A stretch of 64,000 nt of DNA from Gammaproteobacteria bacterium (GTDB lineage: Bacteria; Pseudomonadota; Gammaproteobacteria; SZUA-152). The stretch spans positions 110,003-174,002 of the forward strand of contig JAVVEP010000002.1 in assembly GCA_032250735.1 (NCBI GenBank). Reading direction: 5' to 3'. Below are positions 1 through 8,874 of this stretch, in pieces. The notes under the pieces were generated by a model, which worked only from the letters and a program-made list of their open reading frames with translations, searched no databases and was not told the DNA's origin. The translations under genes were made by a program, and so were the position numbers. Every line of letters begins with the position of its first letter. The first letter of the stretch is position 1.

Positions 1-798
1 GCCTTCCAGAATGCCAGCGGCATAGTTTCCGTTCATTCCCATAAAATCGCCTTTGGCGAAATACAGCGCATCGGACAGGCCGTTTTTCCTTGCCTCTTGC
101 GCGGCCTGTTCACGCACATCCTGGCGGGCATTGGCGACGAGTACCGACTGGATGCGACTGGTCAGCACGGGAATGTCGTTGCCGCTGTCGCCGGCAAAAA
201 TGGTGCGTTCAATGGCGTAGGCCTTCTGTGCCATCAGAAATTCAATGGCATGCAGTTTGGTCGCCCGCCGGGGCAAAACATCCAGCAGGCCGCTGTGGGT
301 GATGTCATCAATGCTCCATATCAGGCTGGCGCGTATCGCCTGTTGTTGCAGGCGGGCCTGCATGGCGGATCGAAGCGCCTCGCTGTCGATGTTGGCGGGG
401 ACATAGTAACTGAGCTTGAAGACGTTCTGTTTTTCCGCCTCCTGCAGCTGCAACCCATCCATGTCGGTAAACAGTTTAGCGATATTGTCGTGCGTATTGC
501 CCTGCCAGTCCGTTGCGATCTCGTCCTGCCAGGCGGGCCATGGATGCCATTGCTGGTTGACGATGGCATAGATGCTGCTGCCCACATCGGCAATGACGTA
601 ATCGGGAGTCGGCAGCTGATATTCATTGATCGCTTGCTGCGTCAGGCGCTGATCACGTCCACTGACATAGACCAGGTTGACATCGTCACGCGCCACCAGT
701 CGGGCGAACAGGGCGCGTGCCTGCAGCGATTCGGGATGCGTGCCATTGGGGATAAGGGTCCTGTCCAGGTCGGTGCAGATGAGCAGTCGCTGTTTCAT
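1..798 (-). CDS. spp: Sucrose-6-phosphate phosphatase (partial, 3' end off window)
   Basis: A HAD-superfamily (type IIB) phosphatase that would remove the phosphate from sucrose-6-phosphate to give free sucrose. The frame is open for 266 codons from the ATG at 798 to the window edge, so the C-terminus is missing. The N-terminus reads MKQRLLICTDLDRTLIPNG, giving the nucleophile and acid/base Asp pair (DLD); the usual Gly of DxDGT is Arg. The late HAD motif GDSGND is present, as are the family's LPRRATKLHAIEFL-like stretch and GMNGNYAAGILEG near the edge. Its ATG overlaps the stop codon of the upstream synthase as ATGA, which suggests translational coupling. Identification is from family motifs and context, not a search. 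Confidence 0.88.
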   Translation of the reverse strand, partial: MKQRLLICTDLDRTLIPNGTHPESLQARALFARLVARDDVNLVYVSGRDQRLTQQAINEYQLPTPDYVIADVGSSIYAIVNQQWHPWPAWQDEIATDWQGNTHDNIAKLFTDMDGLQLQEAEKQNVFKLSYYVPANIDSEALRSAMQARLQQQAIRASLIWSIDDITHSGLLDVLPRRATKLHAIEFLMAQKAYAIERTIFAGDSGNDIPVLTSRIQSVLVANARQDVREQAAQEARKNGLSDALYFAKGDFMGMNGNYAAGILEG

Positions 799-2948
799 GT
801 GGACGCCGGTGCCTGGCAGGTTTCGTAAAAATCATAATGTTCGATGGCCTCCAGGATGCCGGCGGCAAAGGGTTTTTGCGCAAAATAGATCCGTTCGATG
901 CCGGCCAGTTCGGACAGCTCTTCATGGTGTCGGTTGGACACCACCACCGCCAGCGTATTGCCCCGCATCATATCTTCATCCGCACCGGAGCCGCCGGCGG
1001 CGAGGATGTGTTCCAGCGGAATCCCCCACTGATTCGCAAACCAGCGCAAGGCCAGTCCCTTGGATGCGCGCACCGGCACGATATCCAGAAACTGGTCAAA
1101 GGAATAAAAGACATTCGCCGTCAGGTCGTTCTGTAACAGCAGGTGGGTGATGTCTCCCAGCCTGGGGGCCTTGGCCGGATCCACAAAATAACTGACCTTG
1201 TAACGGCTCTGTTCCGTTTTCGGCTGCAGCGCGAGCCCCGGAATTTCGCTCAACAGCAGTTGTATGGACGTTGGTTTCCAGAGATGGTCGATATGGTCAT
1301 GCCAGGCCCAGTCACGGGTAAGATTGGGCGCATAGTGAATTTCTGTGCCCAGGCTGGTGATCAGGGCATCGGGCTGCGGAATGTTGTTCTGGCGGAGTAT
1401 CTGTAGCGCGGCATCGAGGCGCCGGCCGGTGGCAATGCCAAAGCTGGTGTATTTACGGCGGTCACGCATCTCCTGGATGAAGGCGTTGAGTGAGGCGGAA
1501 TCACCCAGCAGGTTTTGATCCAGGTCGCTGAAAATGGCGCGGTCGTGGTAGAGCAGGGGACGGCGGCTAAGGTTCATGTGTGGCACCGGCTCAGTGCCTT
1601 CGACCAGGGGTTTGACAAGTTGCAGATAGGTTTTTGCATGTGCCGGCCAGGAATAATACTGGCGTACGCCCTCAAGGCCGTTTTTCGCCAGCCGTTGCCA
1701 GGTCTGTTTGGCCTTGAGCAGCTTGCCGATGGTTTTCGCCATCGCCGGCTTATCCAGTGGGTTGATCAGATAACCGTTTTTGCAGTTGCCGATAATATCT
1801 CTCGGCCCGCCATCCTCAGTTGCCACAATGGGCAATTGACTTGCCGCAGCTTCGATCAGGGTGAGTCCAAAGGGTTCGGTAAGCGCGGGATTGACGAAAA
1901 CGCCCTGACTGAGCGCCGCGAGTCGATACAGTATAGACACCTCATCGGCCTGATGGTGTTTTGGATAGGCCACCTTGCCGTATAGGTCATAGCGGTCGAT
2001 GGTGAGCAGGATATCGTTCAGCACCTCCTGTGCGCCGATGTCCAGTTCTCGAATATCGTTGCGGTTACCGGCAATGATGACCAGGTTGGCCGCCTTTTGC
2101 AGTTGGGCCGATTCGCCATAGGCCTCGATCAGGCCGACAATGTTTTTTCTCCGGTCCGGGCGCGACAGCGCCAGAATCATCGGTTTTTCCGGTTCTTTCA
2201 GAAATGTGGCCAGCGCCCCGGCGATCGCGCTGTCGCGTTCGTCACCGCTGGGCGGGTGAAATTGCTGCAGATCCGTACCGGGTGCGACCACGCGCATCTG
2301 CTCCGGCCGATAGTAATCATACAAGCCGTACTGTTCCTCGATCTCCTGATGGGTGCTGGTGATAACGAGCTGCGCCGCGCCGAGGGTGGTTTCCTCCGCC
2401 TCGATTCGGCGGGACATGTTATACCGCTGTTCGATGTCATCCTGCCTGAGCCCGCTCGCCAGCAGTCGTCGGCGCTTGCTTCTTCCCAGCGAATGACCGG
2501 TGTGTACCAGCGGGATACCCAGTTGATGCACGAGACGAGTGGCGACATAGCCCGCATCGGCATAGTGGCTGTGGATGATGTCCGGGGTGAGTGCCTGTTG
2601 CTGCAGATAATTCAGGGCATTGTCCGCAAAGCTATCCAGATGATCCCACAATGCCTCCTTCGGCAGGTAGACCGCCTCGGCACAATCGATGCGGACAATG
2701 TCCACCTTGTTGGAGAGCGGTTCGACGGGCAGGGAATAATCGGGACTGACCTGCTCGTCAACAATGCGCCGGGTCAGGAGGTCGACCCGGTCGACTTCGG
2801 GACATTCGCCCAGGGCGGTTGCCAATTCAACCACATATTTTGTCTGGCCACCGGTATCGGCATCCCGGCCCAGTTCCAGGTCGTGTCCGCGGATAAGGCC
2901 GTGGGGACTGATCAATACAATATAGAGGCCTTGCTTTTTTTGTCTCAT
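795..2948 (-). CDS. spsA: Sucrose-phosphate synthase (GT-B glycosyltransferase fused to HAD-like domain)
   Basis: Predicted to join UDP-glucose and fructose-6-phosphate into sucrose-6-phosphate, probably for compatible-solute sucrose. The protein has 717 residues. Residues 1-450 are a GT-B (GT4) glycosyltransferase with SPHGLIRG near 14-21, DADTGGQTKYV at 29-39 and the donor-site motif EPFGLTLIEAA at 358-368. Residues 465-717 form a HAD-like domain with FSDLDQNLLGD (Asp475, Asp477). The residues after DLD are Gln-Asn instead of Gly-Thr, and the last motif is GGSGADED instead of GDSGND, so this domain may be regulatory; the true phosphatase is the next gene. The start ATG at 2948 follows an AAGGG ribosome binding site lying in the last of four tandem 14-bp repeats. 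Confidence 0.9.
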   Translation of the reverse strand: MRQKKQGLYIVLISPHGLIRGHDLELGRDADTGGQTKYVVELATALGECPEVDRVDLLTRRIVDEQVSPDYSLPVEPLSNKVDIVRIDCAEAVYLPKEALWDHLDSFADNALNYLQQQALTPDIIHSHYADAGYVATRLVHQLGIPLVHTGHSLGRSKRRRLLASGLRQDDIEQRYNMSRRIEAEETTLGAAQLVITSTHQEIEEQYGLYDYYRPEQMRVVAPGTDLQQFHPPSGDERDSAIAGALATFLKEPEKPMILALSRPDRRKNIVGLIEAYGESAQLQKAANLVIIAGNRNDIRELDIGAQEVLNDILLTIDRYDLYGKVAYPKHHQADEVSILYRLAALSQGVFVNPALTEPFGLTLIEAAASQLPIVATEDGGPRDIIGNCKNGYLINPLDKPAMAKTIGKLLKAKQTWQRLAKNGLEGVRQYYSWPAHAKTYLQLVKPLVEGTEPVPHMNLSRRPLLYHDRAIFSDLDQNLLGDSASLNAFIQEMRDRRKYTSFGIATGRRLDAALQILRQNNIPQPDALITSLGTEIHYAPNLTRDWAWHDHIDHLWKPTSIQLLLSEIPGLALQPKTEQSRYKVSYFVDPAKAPRLGDITHLLLQNDLTANVFYSFDQFLDIVPVRASKGLALRWFANQWGIPLEHILAAGGSGADEDMMRGNTLAVVVSNRHHEELSELAGIERIYFAQKPFAAGILEAIEHYDFYETCQAPAST

Positions 2949-3004
2949 GTCCCTTCTTTCATAAGCCTTGTTTCATAAACCGTGTTTCATAACTCGCGTT
3001 TCAT
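2945..3004 (-). repeat. Four tandem 14-bp units forming a chain of five-codon mini-ORFs before sps
   Basis: Read on the minus strand, four 14-base units (3004-2991, 2990-2977, 2976-2963, 2962-2949) each begin ATGAAA. Each ATG opens a five-codon frame (MKREL, MKHGL, MKQGL, MKEGT) whose TGA overlaps the next ATG as ATGA; the last TGA overlaps the sps start. Purine-rich AAGG-like sequence sits just before the later ATGs. A 12-codon frame from 3039 also ends in TGA overlapping the first ATG, perhaps by chance. The geometry is read directly from the sequence. A role in coupled re-initiation or in setting sps expression is inference. Confidence 0.8.
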
Positions 3005-3425
3005 GGTTTGCCCGGTCGTATTGGTGCGTTCATCGGCATCGGTTACAGCGTAGCTGGCAGCGATGGACGCGGCGGGGCAGGCGCGCTCGGTAATGGCGCG
3101 GTGATGAGAAATATGCTTGGTATTCAAATCGAACGGGATCACAGTTTATCTTTCTGAGCGCAATCAACTGCTTGATTATAAACGAATATTGCAAATGCCG
3201 AAACCCCGTGGCGGGCCAGGGCCTGTGCGCTATCATTCTGGTACGAACCAATCGCCCTTTATTGGCGTCCTGCGGATCATGTCCCGGCGCAGTCGCAGGG
3301 GGATCAGCGGCACAGGCGGTGAGACTTTACCGTTAGCACCCTGCTGGCAAATTTCCACTTTGAAGATGCGTCCATCCTCGTCTATTTAGTTAACTATAGA
3401 AGATTACCTGCAGAGGGAATGCACG
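3005..3425. other. Intergenic region between divergent sps and cfa
   Basis: About 420 bases separate the mini-ORF repeats of sps from the cfa start. I see no convincing gene; the short open frames have no family resemblance or good ribosome binding sites. It must hold the promoters of both divergent genes, but I could not assign a clear -35/-10 pair. Confidence 0.5.
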
Positions 3426-4694
3426 ATGAAGAAGGATTTTTCACAGGGTGTGTCGCTGCCTTTTCAGCGACCTGAAACGCTAAAGGCACAGGCACCATCA
3501 ACGCAGCTGGAAAAAAGGGTGATGCGCCTTATTCTCAGGCTGCTGGGCGATCCCGCCATTAACGTCACCTTGTGGGACGGCGAATCAGTGCAGCCTGGCC
3601 AGCAGCGGCCAGGTCGGGTGCTGCCGGGTATGGTGCTGAAAGAACGCGCGGCACTGTGGCGGATGCTGGTCAATCCCGCGCTGCATTTTGGTGATGACTA
3701 TGCGAGTGGACGCATTGAGGTGGAGGGCGGTCTTGTGGCCTTTCTGGAGCAGATCTACGCGGCGTTGGACCGGCGGCAAAAAAAATTCGGACATATTCTC
3801 ATGCTGGCGAACCGCTACCGGCTGCTGCGCGGCAATCCCATCGATCGCGCGAAACACAATATTCATCATCACTACGATATCGGCAATGAGTTTTATCGTC
3901 TGTGGCTGGATGAGGAAATGGCCTACACCTGCGCTTACTTCGCGCCCGGCGTCACCACGCTAGAGGCCGCGCAATTGGCGAAGATGGAACATGTGTGTCG
4001 AAAGCTGCGCCTCAGACCGGGCGAGACCGTCATCGAGGCCGGTTGTGGCTGGGGTTCGCTGGCGCGTTATATGGCCAGGCACTATGGCGTGAAGGTGCGC
4101 GCCTTTAATATCTCACACGAACAGATTGTCTATGCAAAGGAGCGTGCCCGGGCGGACGGGCTGGATGGCCAGGTGGAATACATCGAAGATGACTATCGAA
4201 ATATTCGCGGCAGCTGTGATGCCTTTGTCTCGGTCGGCATGCTCGAACATGTGGGAGTGAAAGATTATAGTGAGCTTGGGTCGATCATTGATCGTACCCT
4301 GGCGCCGAATGGTCGTGGCCTGATTCACAGCATCGGCCAGAATCAACCGATACCGATCAACGCCTGGGTGCAACAGCGTATCTTTCCCGGCGGCTATACG
4401 CCGACCCTGCGGCAGATGATGAACATCCTCGAGCCCTTCGATTTCTCGGTGCTGGATGTGGAAAACCTGCGCCCGCATTATGCGCAGACACTGGCGCACT
4501 GGCTGCAACGTTTTGATGCGCGCCAGGATGAGGTACGGGCGATGTATGGTGACAGTTTTATCCGGGCCTGGCGTCTTTATCTCAGCGGATCGTTGACCAA
4601 CTTTTCCGCTGGCTATCTGCAACTCTATCAGCTGCTGTTTACCCGGGCGCAGAACAACACGCTGCCGATGACCCGTGACGATCTGTATCACTGA
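3426..4694 (+). CDS. cfa: Cyclopropane-fatty-acyl-phospholipid synthase
   Basis: Uses S-adenosylmethionine to add a methylene bridge to unsaturated acyl chains of membrane phospholipids. The 422-residue length fits the family. Residues 148-162 carry HHYDIGNEFYRLWLD and 167-172 YTCAYF, both typical of the Cfa/mycolic acid cyclopropane synthase group. The SAM-binding motif VIEAGCGWG is at 202-210, followed by VSVGMLEHVG and GRGLIHSIG. The ATG follows a purine-rich AGAGGGAA at about 9 bases. A flavoprotein reductase follows after 35 bases in the same direction, so the two are probably co-transcribed and both act on lipids. Confidence 0.93.
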   Translation: MKKDFSQGVSLPFQRPETLKAQAPSTQLEKRVMRLILRLLGDPAINVTLWDGESVQPGQQRPGRVLPGMVLKERAALWRMLVNPALHFGDDYASGRIEVEGGLVAFLEQIYAALDRRQKKFGHILMLANRYRLLRGNPIDRAKHNIHHHYDIGNEFYRLWLDEEMAYTCAYFAPGVTTLEAAQLAKMEHVCRKLRLRPGETVIEAGCGWGSLARYMARHYGVKVRAFNISHEQIVYAKERARADGLDGQVEYIEDDYRNIRGSCDAFVSVGMLEHVGVKDYSELGSIIDRTLAPNGRGLIHSIGQNQPIPINAWVQQRIFPGGYTPTLRQMMNILEPFDFSVLDVENLRPHYAQTLAHWLQRFDARQDEVRAMYGDSFIRAWRLYLSGSLTNFSAGYLQLYQLLFTRAQNNTLPMTRDDLYH

Positions 4695-4729
4695 AATATT
4701 CATCTCGGGTTTCGCCGTGAAGGGGCAAG

Positions 4730-5863
4730 ATGAAAAACTATGATGCCATCATTGTCGGCGGTGGCCCTGCCGGATCGAGTTGTGCCTGGGCGCTGCGACG
4801 TGCCGGGTGGGATGTGCTGGTCATGGACAAGAGCCCGTTTCCTCGCGACAAGGTCTGCGCCGGCTGGATTACGCCCGAGGTGGTGCAGTTGCTGGAACTG
4901 GATCTGGAGGACTACCGACGGCGGCATACACTGCAAGCGTTTAGCTCCTTTCGCACAGGCCTGCTGGGCTCAGCCCTGATCAATACCGATTATGGGCACA
5001 CCGTGAGCTATGGCATTCTGCGCCGCGAGTTTGACGATTACCTGTTGCGCCGCAGCGCGGCCAATACCCGGCCTGGGGAGGCCATGACCAGTGTGGATTT
5101 TCGGCACGGCAACTGGCGGATCAATGAACAACTACAGACCCCACTCCTGATCGGCGCCGGCGGGCACTTCTGTCCTGTGGCGCGGCGACTCAATCCGAAG
5201 GCCGACGATGATCAGCAGATCGTCACCGCCCAAGAAATGGAGATCGCAATGGATTCTGCCCAGCAGGCCCAATGTCGGGTTCGGGCCGATACGCCCGAAC
5301 TCTATTTTCTGCCGATGCTGGACGGTTATGGCTGGTGTGTGCGCAAGGGTGACTCCCTCAATATCGGCCTTGGCCGAACCGAAAATCGGCACCTCGCCAA
5401 ACACGTCGCAGAGTTTTATGCCTTTCTCATCCAACAGAACAAAGTGCCCGCCGCGCTGCCGGGGCGTTTTCGTGGCCACGCCTATCGTTTGTCCTCCCAG
5501 CGTGGGCAACGGCGCCTGGTGGGTGACGGCGTGATGCTGATTGGCGATGCGGCGGGGCTGGCGTATCCGCAAAGCGGGGAGGGGATTTATACCGCGATCA
5601 AGTCAGGTCTGTTGGCGGCCGCCACCGCCGTAGAGGCCAATAACGACTATCGCCTCGCGAGGCTGAACAATTACACCTTCCGCCTGGATCAGTTTTTTGA
5701 TGATAAATCTGTGCTGCCCAGCCTTACCTTTCCCAAAGCGATACGCGGTATTGCGGCGCAACTGCTATTAAAAAATCACTATTTTGCGCGCCACATATTG
5801 CTCGACAAATGGTTTTTGCATCAGGCGGCCAATCGGTCGCTGAGAGCCAGGCAACAGGCCTGA
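4730..5863 (+). CDS. Geranylgeranyl-reductase-family FAD-dependent oxidoreductase
   Basis: A 377-residue flavoprotein with an N-terminal Rossmann FAD motif (IIVGGGPAG, residues 8-15), then DKSPFPRDKVCAGWI, which is characteristic of the geranylgeranyl reductase/halogenase-like branch, and a second FAD motif GDAAGLAYPQSGEGI from about residue 272. Family members reduce isoprenoid or other carbon-carbon double bonds, or hydroxylate aromatic substrates. The substrate here is unknown. Pairing with cfa suggests a lipid or quinone substrate, which is inference. The start has AGGGG about 5 bases upstream. Confidence 0.8.
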   Translation: MKNYDAIIVGGGPAGSSCAWALRRAGWDVLVMDKSPFPRDKVCAGWITPEVVQLLELDLEDYRRRHTLQAFSSFRTGLLGSALINTDYGHTVSYGILRREFDDYLLRRSAANTRPGEAMTSVDFRHGNWRINEQLQTPLLIGAGGHFCPVARRLNPKADDDQQIVTAQEMEIAMDSAQQAQCRVRADTPELYFLPMLDGYGWCVRKGDSLNIGLGRTENRHLAKHVAEFYAFLIQQNKVPAALPGRFRGHAYRLSSQRGQRRLVGDGVMLIGDAAGLAYPQSGEGIYTAIKSGLLAAATAVEANNDYRLARLNNYTFRLDQFFDDKSVLPSLTFPKAIRGIAAQLLLKNHYFARHILLDKWFLHQAANRSLRARQQA

Positions 5864-6003
5864 TATTTTTCAAAGCGCCAGAAGTAGTCAGTGAATGCGT
5901 TAGCGGCGACATCCACACGATCAGGTGAAGAGCCATTAAAATAACAACACCGTTTGCAGTGAGTGTTTTGAAAGAATAGCGATAGTTGTTGTGGAGTACT
6001 GTG

Positions 6004-6291
6004 ATGAGCTTATCGACCGAAGAACTGGTCACCGCGCGTGAAGTGGCCAGGGCCATTCTGGAAGAGCTGGAACTCGATGCCTATCTTTTTGAGATTGAAC
6101 CGCAAAATGCACATTACGCGCTATTGGTTGAATGCGCCTGTGCAACGGATGGCGGCTGGGCATTGGTGTCATTAACCCTGCCAAAAGACAAGGTGCTGGA
6201 AGGCTTTGATGACCCGCATGTCCGACAACAACTGTTTGCATACTGGAACAAGAAACTCTCGGCCTGTAAACGTAAAACCGCCCTGGAATAA
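6004..6291 (+). CDS. Small hypothetical protein
   Basis: A 95-residue acidic protein I do not recognise. It starts MSLSTEELVTAREVARAILE, is rich in Leu and Glu in the first third and ends in a basic tail (KKLSACKRKTALE). No signal peptide or membrane segment is visible. The ATG at 6004 is preferred over in-frame TTG 5986 and GTG 6001 because GGAG lies 7 bases upstream. It sits alone between the reductase and polX, in the same direction as both. Confidence 0.6.
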   Translation: MSLSTEELVTAREVARAILEELELDAYLFEIEPQNAHYALLVECACATDGGWALVSLTLPKDKVLEGFDDPHVRQQLFAYWNKKLSACKRKTALE

Positions 6292-6405
6292 TCGTCAAGC
6301 GTGTCGTCTGCACGCGGTCTCGATGCATCGTTATGCAACCGTAGCCGCCGACAGTGGAATCGAACGGAAACAGTGTCGGACTATCACATCAAAGGACTCT
6401 GCTGG

Positions 6406-8139
6406 ATGCCGGTGCACAACGAAGACATTGCGAAGATATTTGAGGAAATGGCGGATTTGCTGGAGATAGAGGATGCCAACCCGTTTCGGGTGCGTGCCTA
6501 TCGTAATGCCGCTCGTACGGTGCGCGGGCTGGGGCAGGAACTGCGTGAGATGCTGGACAGTGGAGAAGATCTGACCCGCTTGCCGGGCATCGGCAGGGAT
6601 CTGGCCGGCAAGATTGACGAGATTCTGAGTACCGGCCATGCCCGTGCCCTGGACACTCTACATCGTGAGGTGCCGGCGAGCCTCGAGGGTCTGCTCGCTA
6701 TCCCGGGGCTGGGACCCAAACGCGTCAAGGCGCTGTATCAGAACCTGCACATCAGTAACCCCCAGCAACTGGCAGACGCCGCGCGCCACGGACGTCTGCA
6801 AAAGCTACCTGGTTTTGGCGCCAAAATAGAGCAGCAGATTCTGGATGCCATCGCCGCGCATCGCAGCACCGAGAAACGCTTTCTTTATCATGTCGCGCAG
6901 CAGTATGCCGAACCTTTGCTGGCCTATCTAAAAGTTGTTCCCGGTGTTAAGCAAGTTGTGCTGGCAGGCAGTTATCGTCGTGCCAAGGAAACGGTGGGGG
7001 ATCTGGATATCCTGGTGACGGCCGAAAGCGACAGTCCGGTGATGAGCCGGTTTGCCGAATACGATGAGGTACAGGAGATCGCGGCAAAGGGCACCACTCG
7101 CGCCAGTGTCTTTTTGCGCTGCGGCCTGCAGGTCGATCTGCGGGTGGTTGACGAAAAAAGCTTCGGTGCCGCCTTGCATTACTTTACCGGCAGCAAGGCC
7201 CACAACATCCAGATCCGTCGCATGGGTCAGCAACGCGGTATCAAGCTCAACGAGTACGGTGTGTTTAACCTCAAACAGGGAGACCGTATCAATGGCGATA
7301 CCGAGGCCTCCGTATTCAAGGCGGTGGGATTGCCCTTTATTCCCCCTGAACTGCGTCAGGGCCAGGGTGAAATAGAGGCCGCGCAGGCAGGGCTTTTGCC
7401 CCGGCTGATTGGCGTGGATGATTTGCAGGGTGATCTGCACGTGCACAGCAAGGACTCTGATGGTAATGCCAGCATCGAAGAGATGGCGTTGGCGGCGAAG
7501 CAGCGCGGCCTGAAATATATCGCGATTACCGATCACTCCGCATCGTTAACGGTCGCCCATGGCCTGGATGAAAAGCGTCTTGCCAGGCAGATTGAAACCA
7601 TTGATAGCCTCAATAAACGTATTGACGGCATAACCATTCTGAAAGGCAGTGAGGTGGATATCCTGGAAGATGGCCGGCTGGATTTTTCAGACGAGATTCT
7701 TTCACGGCTGGATCTGGTCATCGGCGCGGTGCACAGTCACTTTCACCTGTCCCGCAATCAGCAGACCTCGCGGATTCTGCGCGCCATGGAATCAAAATAT
7801 TTCACCATCCTGGCGCACCCCAGTGCCAGACTGCTTGAGGAGCGTGAGGCAATGGATGTGGATATGCCAAGGATTATCAAGGCGGCGCAGCAGCGGGGCT
7901 GTTTTATTGAACTGAATAGCCAGCCCCGGCGTTTGGACCTGATCGATCGCTATTGTCGGTTAGCCAAACAGGAGGGTGTGTTGATCAGCATCAATAGCGA
8001 TGGTCATAACCCCGGCAATTTTGACCATTTAGCGGGCGGGATTAACCAGGCACGACGGGGTTGGTTGGAAAAAGGCGATGTCCTCAATACGCGTTCACTG
8101 CCCAGGTTACGGAAGTTGCTGAAAGCGACAATGGGTTGA
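6406..8139 (+). CDS. polX: Family X DNA polymerase with PHP domain
   Basis: A bacterial PolX of 577 residues, the usual family size, which fills short gaps in DNA and has a PHP-domain 3'-5' exonuclease/phosphatase activity. Helix-hairpin-helix motifs lie at about 58-66 (RLPGIGRD) and 98-106 (AIPGLGPKR). The nucleotidyltransferase motif GSYRR is at 188-192 with metal-binding GDLDILV at 198-204. The C-terminal PHP domain starts near 343 with DLHVHSKDSDG and continues with YIAITDHS and a late INSDGH. The frame is open up to 6301, but the ATG at 6406 (MPVHNEDIAKIF) matches family N-termini and has AAAGGA 9 bases upstream. Confidence 0.92.
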   Translation: MPVHNEDIAKIFEEMADLLEIEDANPFRVRAYRNAARTVRGLGQELREMLDSGEDLTRLPGIGRDLAGKIDEILSTGHARALDTLHREVPASLEGLLAIPGLGPKRVKALYQNLHISNPQQLADAARHGRLQKLPGFGAKIEQQILDAIAAHRSTEKRFLYHVAQQYAEPLLAYLKVVPGVKQVVLAGSYRRAKETVGDLDILVTAESDSPVMSRFAEYDEVQEIAAKGTTRASVFLRCGLQVDLRVVDEKSFGAALHYFTGSKAHNIQIRRMGQQRGIKLNEYGVFNLKQGDRINGDTEASVFKAVGLPFIPPELRQGQGEIEAAQAGLLPRLIGVDDLQGDLHVHSKDSDGNASIEEMALAAKQRGLKYIAITDHSASLTVAHGLDEKRLARQIETIDSLNKRIDGITILKGSEVDILEDGRLDFSDEILSRLDLVIGAVHSHFHLSRNQQTSRILRAMESKYFTILAHPSARLLEEREAMDVDMPRIIKAAQQRGCFIELNSQPRRLDLIDRYCRLAKQEGVLISINSDGHNPGNFDHLAGGINQARRGWLEKGDVLNTRSLPRLRKLLKATMG

Positions 8140-8260
8140 AAGCGGGCGATGAAAGCAGGACCCAAATAAGCTATTTACAATACTGTTTCAGTGCATGTAA
8201 GGCCGTATAACGAACGGATATTTTTCAACTAGAATTAATCGTAATAAGGACAGGGAAATA

Positions 8261-8590
8261 ATGGGTGATGTCATGGAGTATGGAGAGAAGATCATTCAGC
8301 AGGTCTGGGAGCATGGCAGGGCGGTGTCAGACCAGGATTCGAATGAATGGCGGCAGGATCAATGCGGTGCCTGGATTCGGCGTGGGCATTATGGTCACGA
8401 AAATTCCGAATTTGGCTGGCAGATCCACAGTATCTTACCGGGTGAGACGGGGGCAGAACATCTGCGCCCTTTCCATTACCAGAATACCTTCAATGTTTCC
8501 AACGGCCAGACACACTGCCATATAACGGCCGACCGGATTGCCGTCAATCCTACGGCACATATCGACCAGCTATCTAATAAGCCGGTCTAG
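8261..8590 (+). CDS. Small protein resembling a degenerate HNH domain
   Basis: A 109-residue protein with EYGEKIIQQVWEHG, then WRQDQCGAWIRRGHYGHENSEFGW. The pattern W-x2-D-x-C-G-A-x-I-x5-YG-x5-GW is one I associate with small HNH-like proteins in which EIDHI-P, a GG turn and a downstream N-L-P-L-H-W usually follow. Here the expected Asp-His is replaced by QIHSILPG and the second half is not well kept (HLRPFHYQN). So it may be a non-catalytic relative; that is a judgement from memory. An AAGGACAGGG site precedes the ATG; an alternative ATG is at 8273. About 280 bases with no visible gene follow. Confidence 0.6.
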   Translation: MGDVMEYGEKIIQQVWEHGRAVSDQDSNEWRQDQCGAWIRRGHYGHENSEFGWQIHSILPGETGAEHLRPFHYQNTFNVSNGQTHCHITADRIAVNPTAHIDQLSNKPV

Positions 8591-8874
8591 ACCGGGGCAT
8601 AAACTGCTGGCATCGACACCCGGAGCGATTTTCGACAGCTTCAGGTCGGTAGTCATGTGCCATACTGATAATATCCTGAATCCGTGGTTTAAACGTGGCT
8701 GCAGGGTGCAAGCTTTTGGTTTCATAAAGGTTTCACAGGGGGTTCAAAAAATCTTAGCTTCACCCATAGGTTAAGCGGGCATTTTTTGATCCGCTGTGGA
8801 ATCAAGAGCTTGTGCCAGGCGCCGCGGTTAAGCCACGGATTCAGGATTATGTTAACACCAGTGGAGAGGAAGCC

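Noticed and set aside
6301-6405. N-terminal extension of PolX from the upstream in-frame start
   Set aside because: The added residues do not match PolX proteins and there is no ribosome binding site, whereas ATG 6406 has both.
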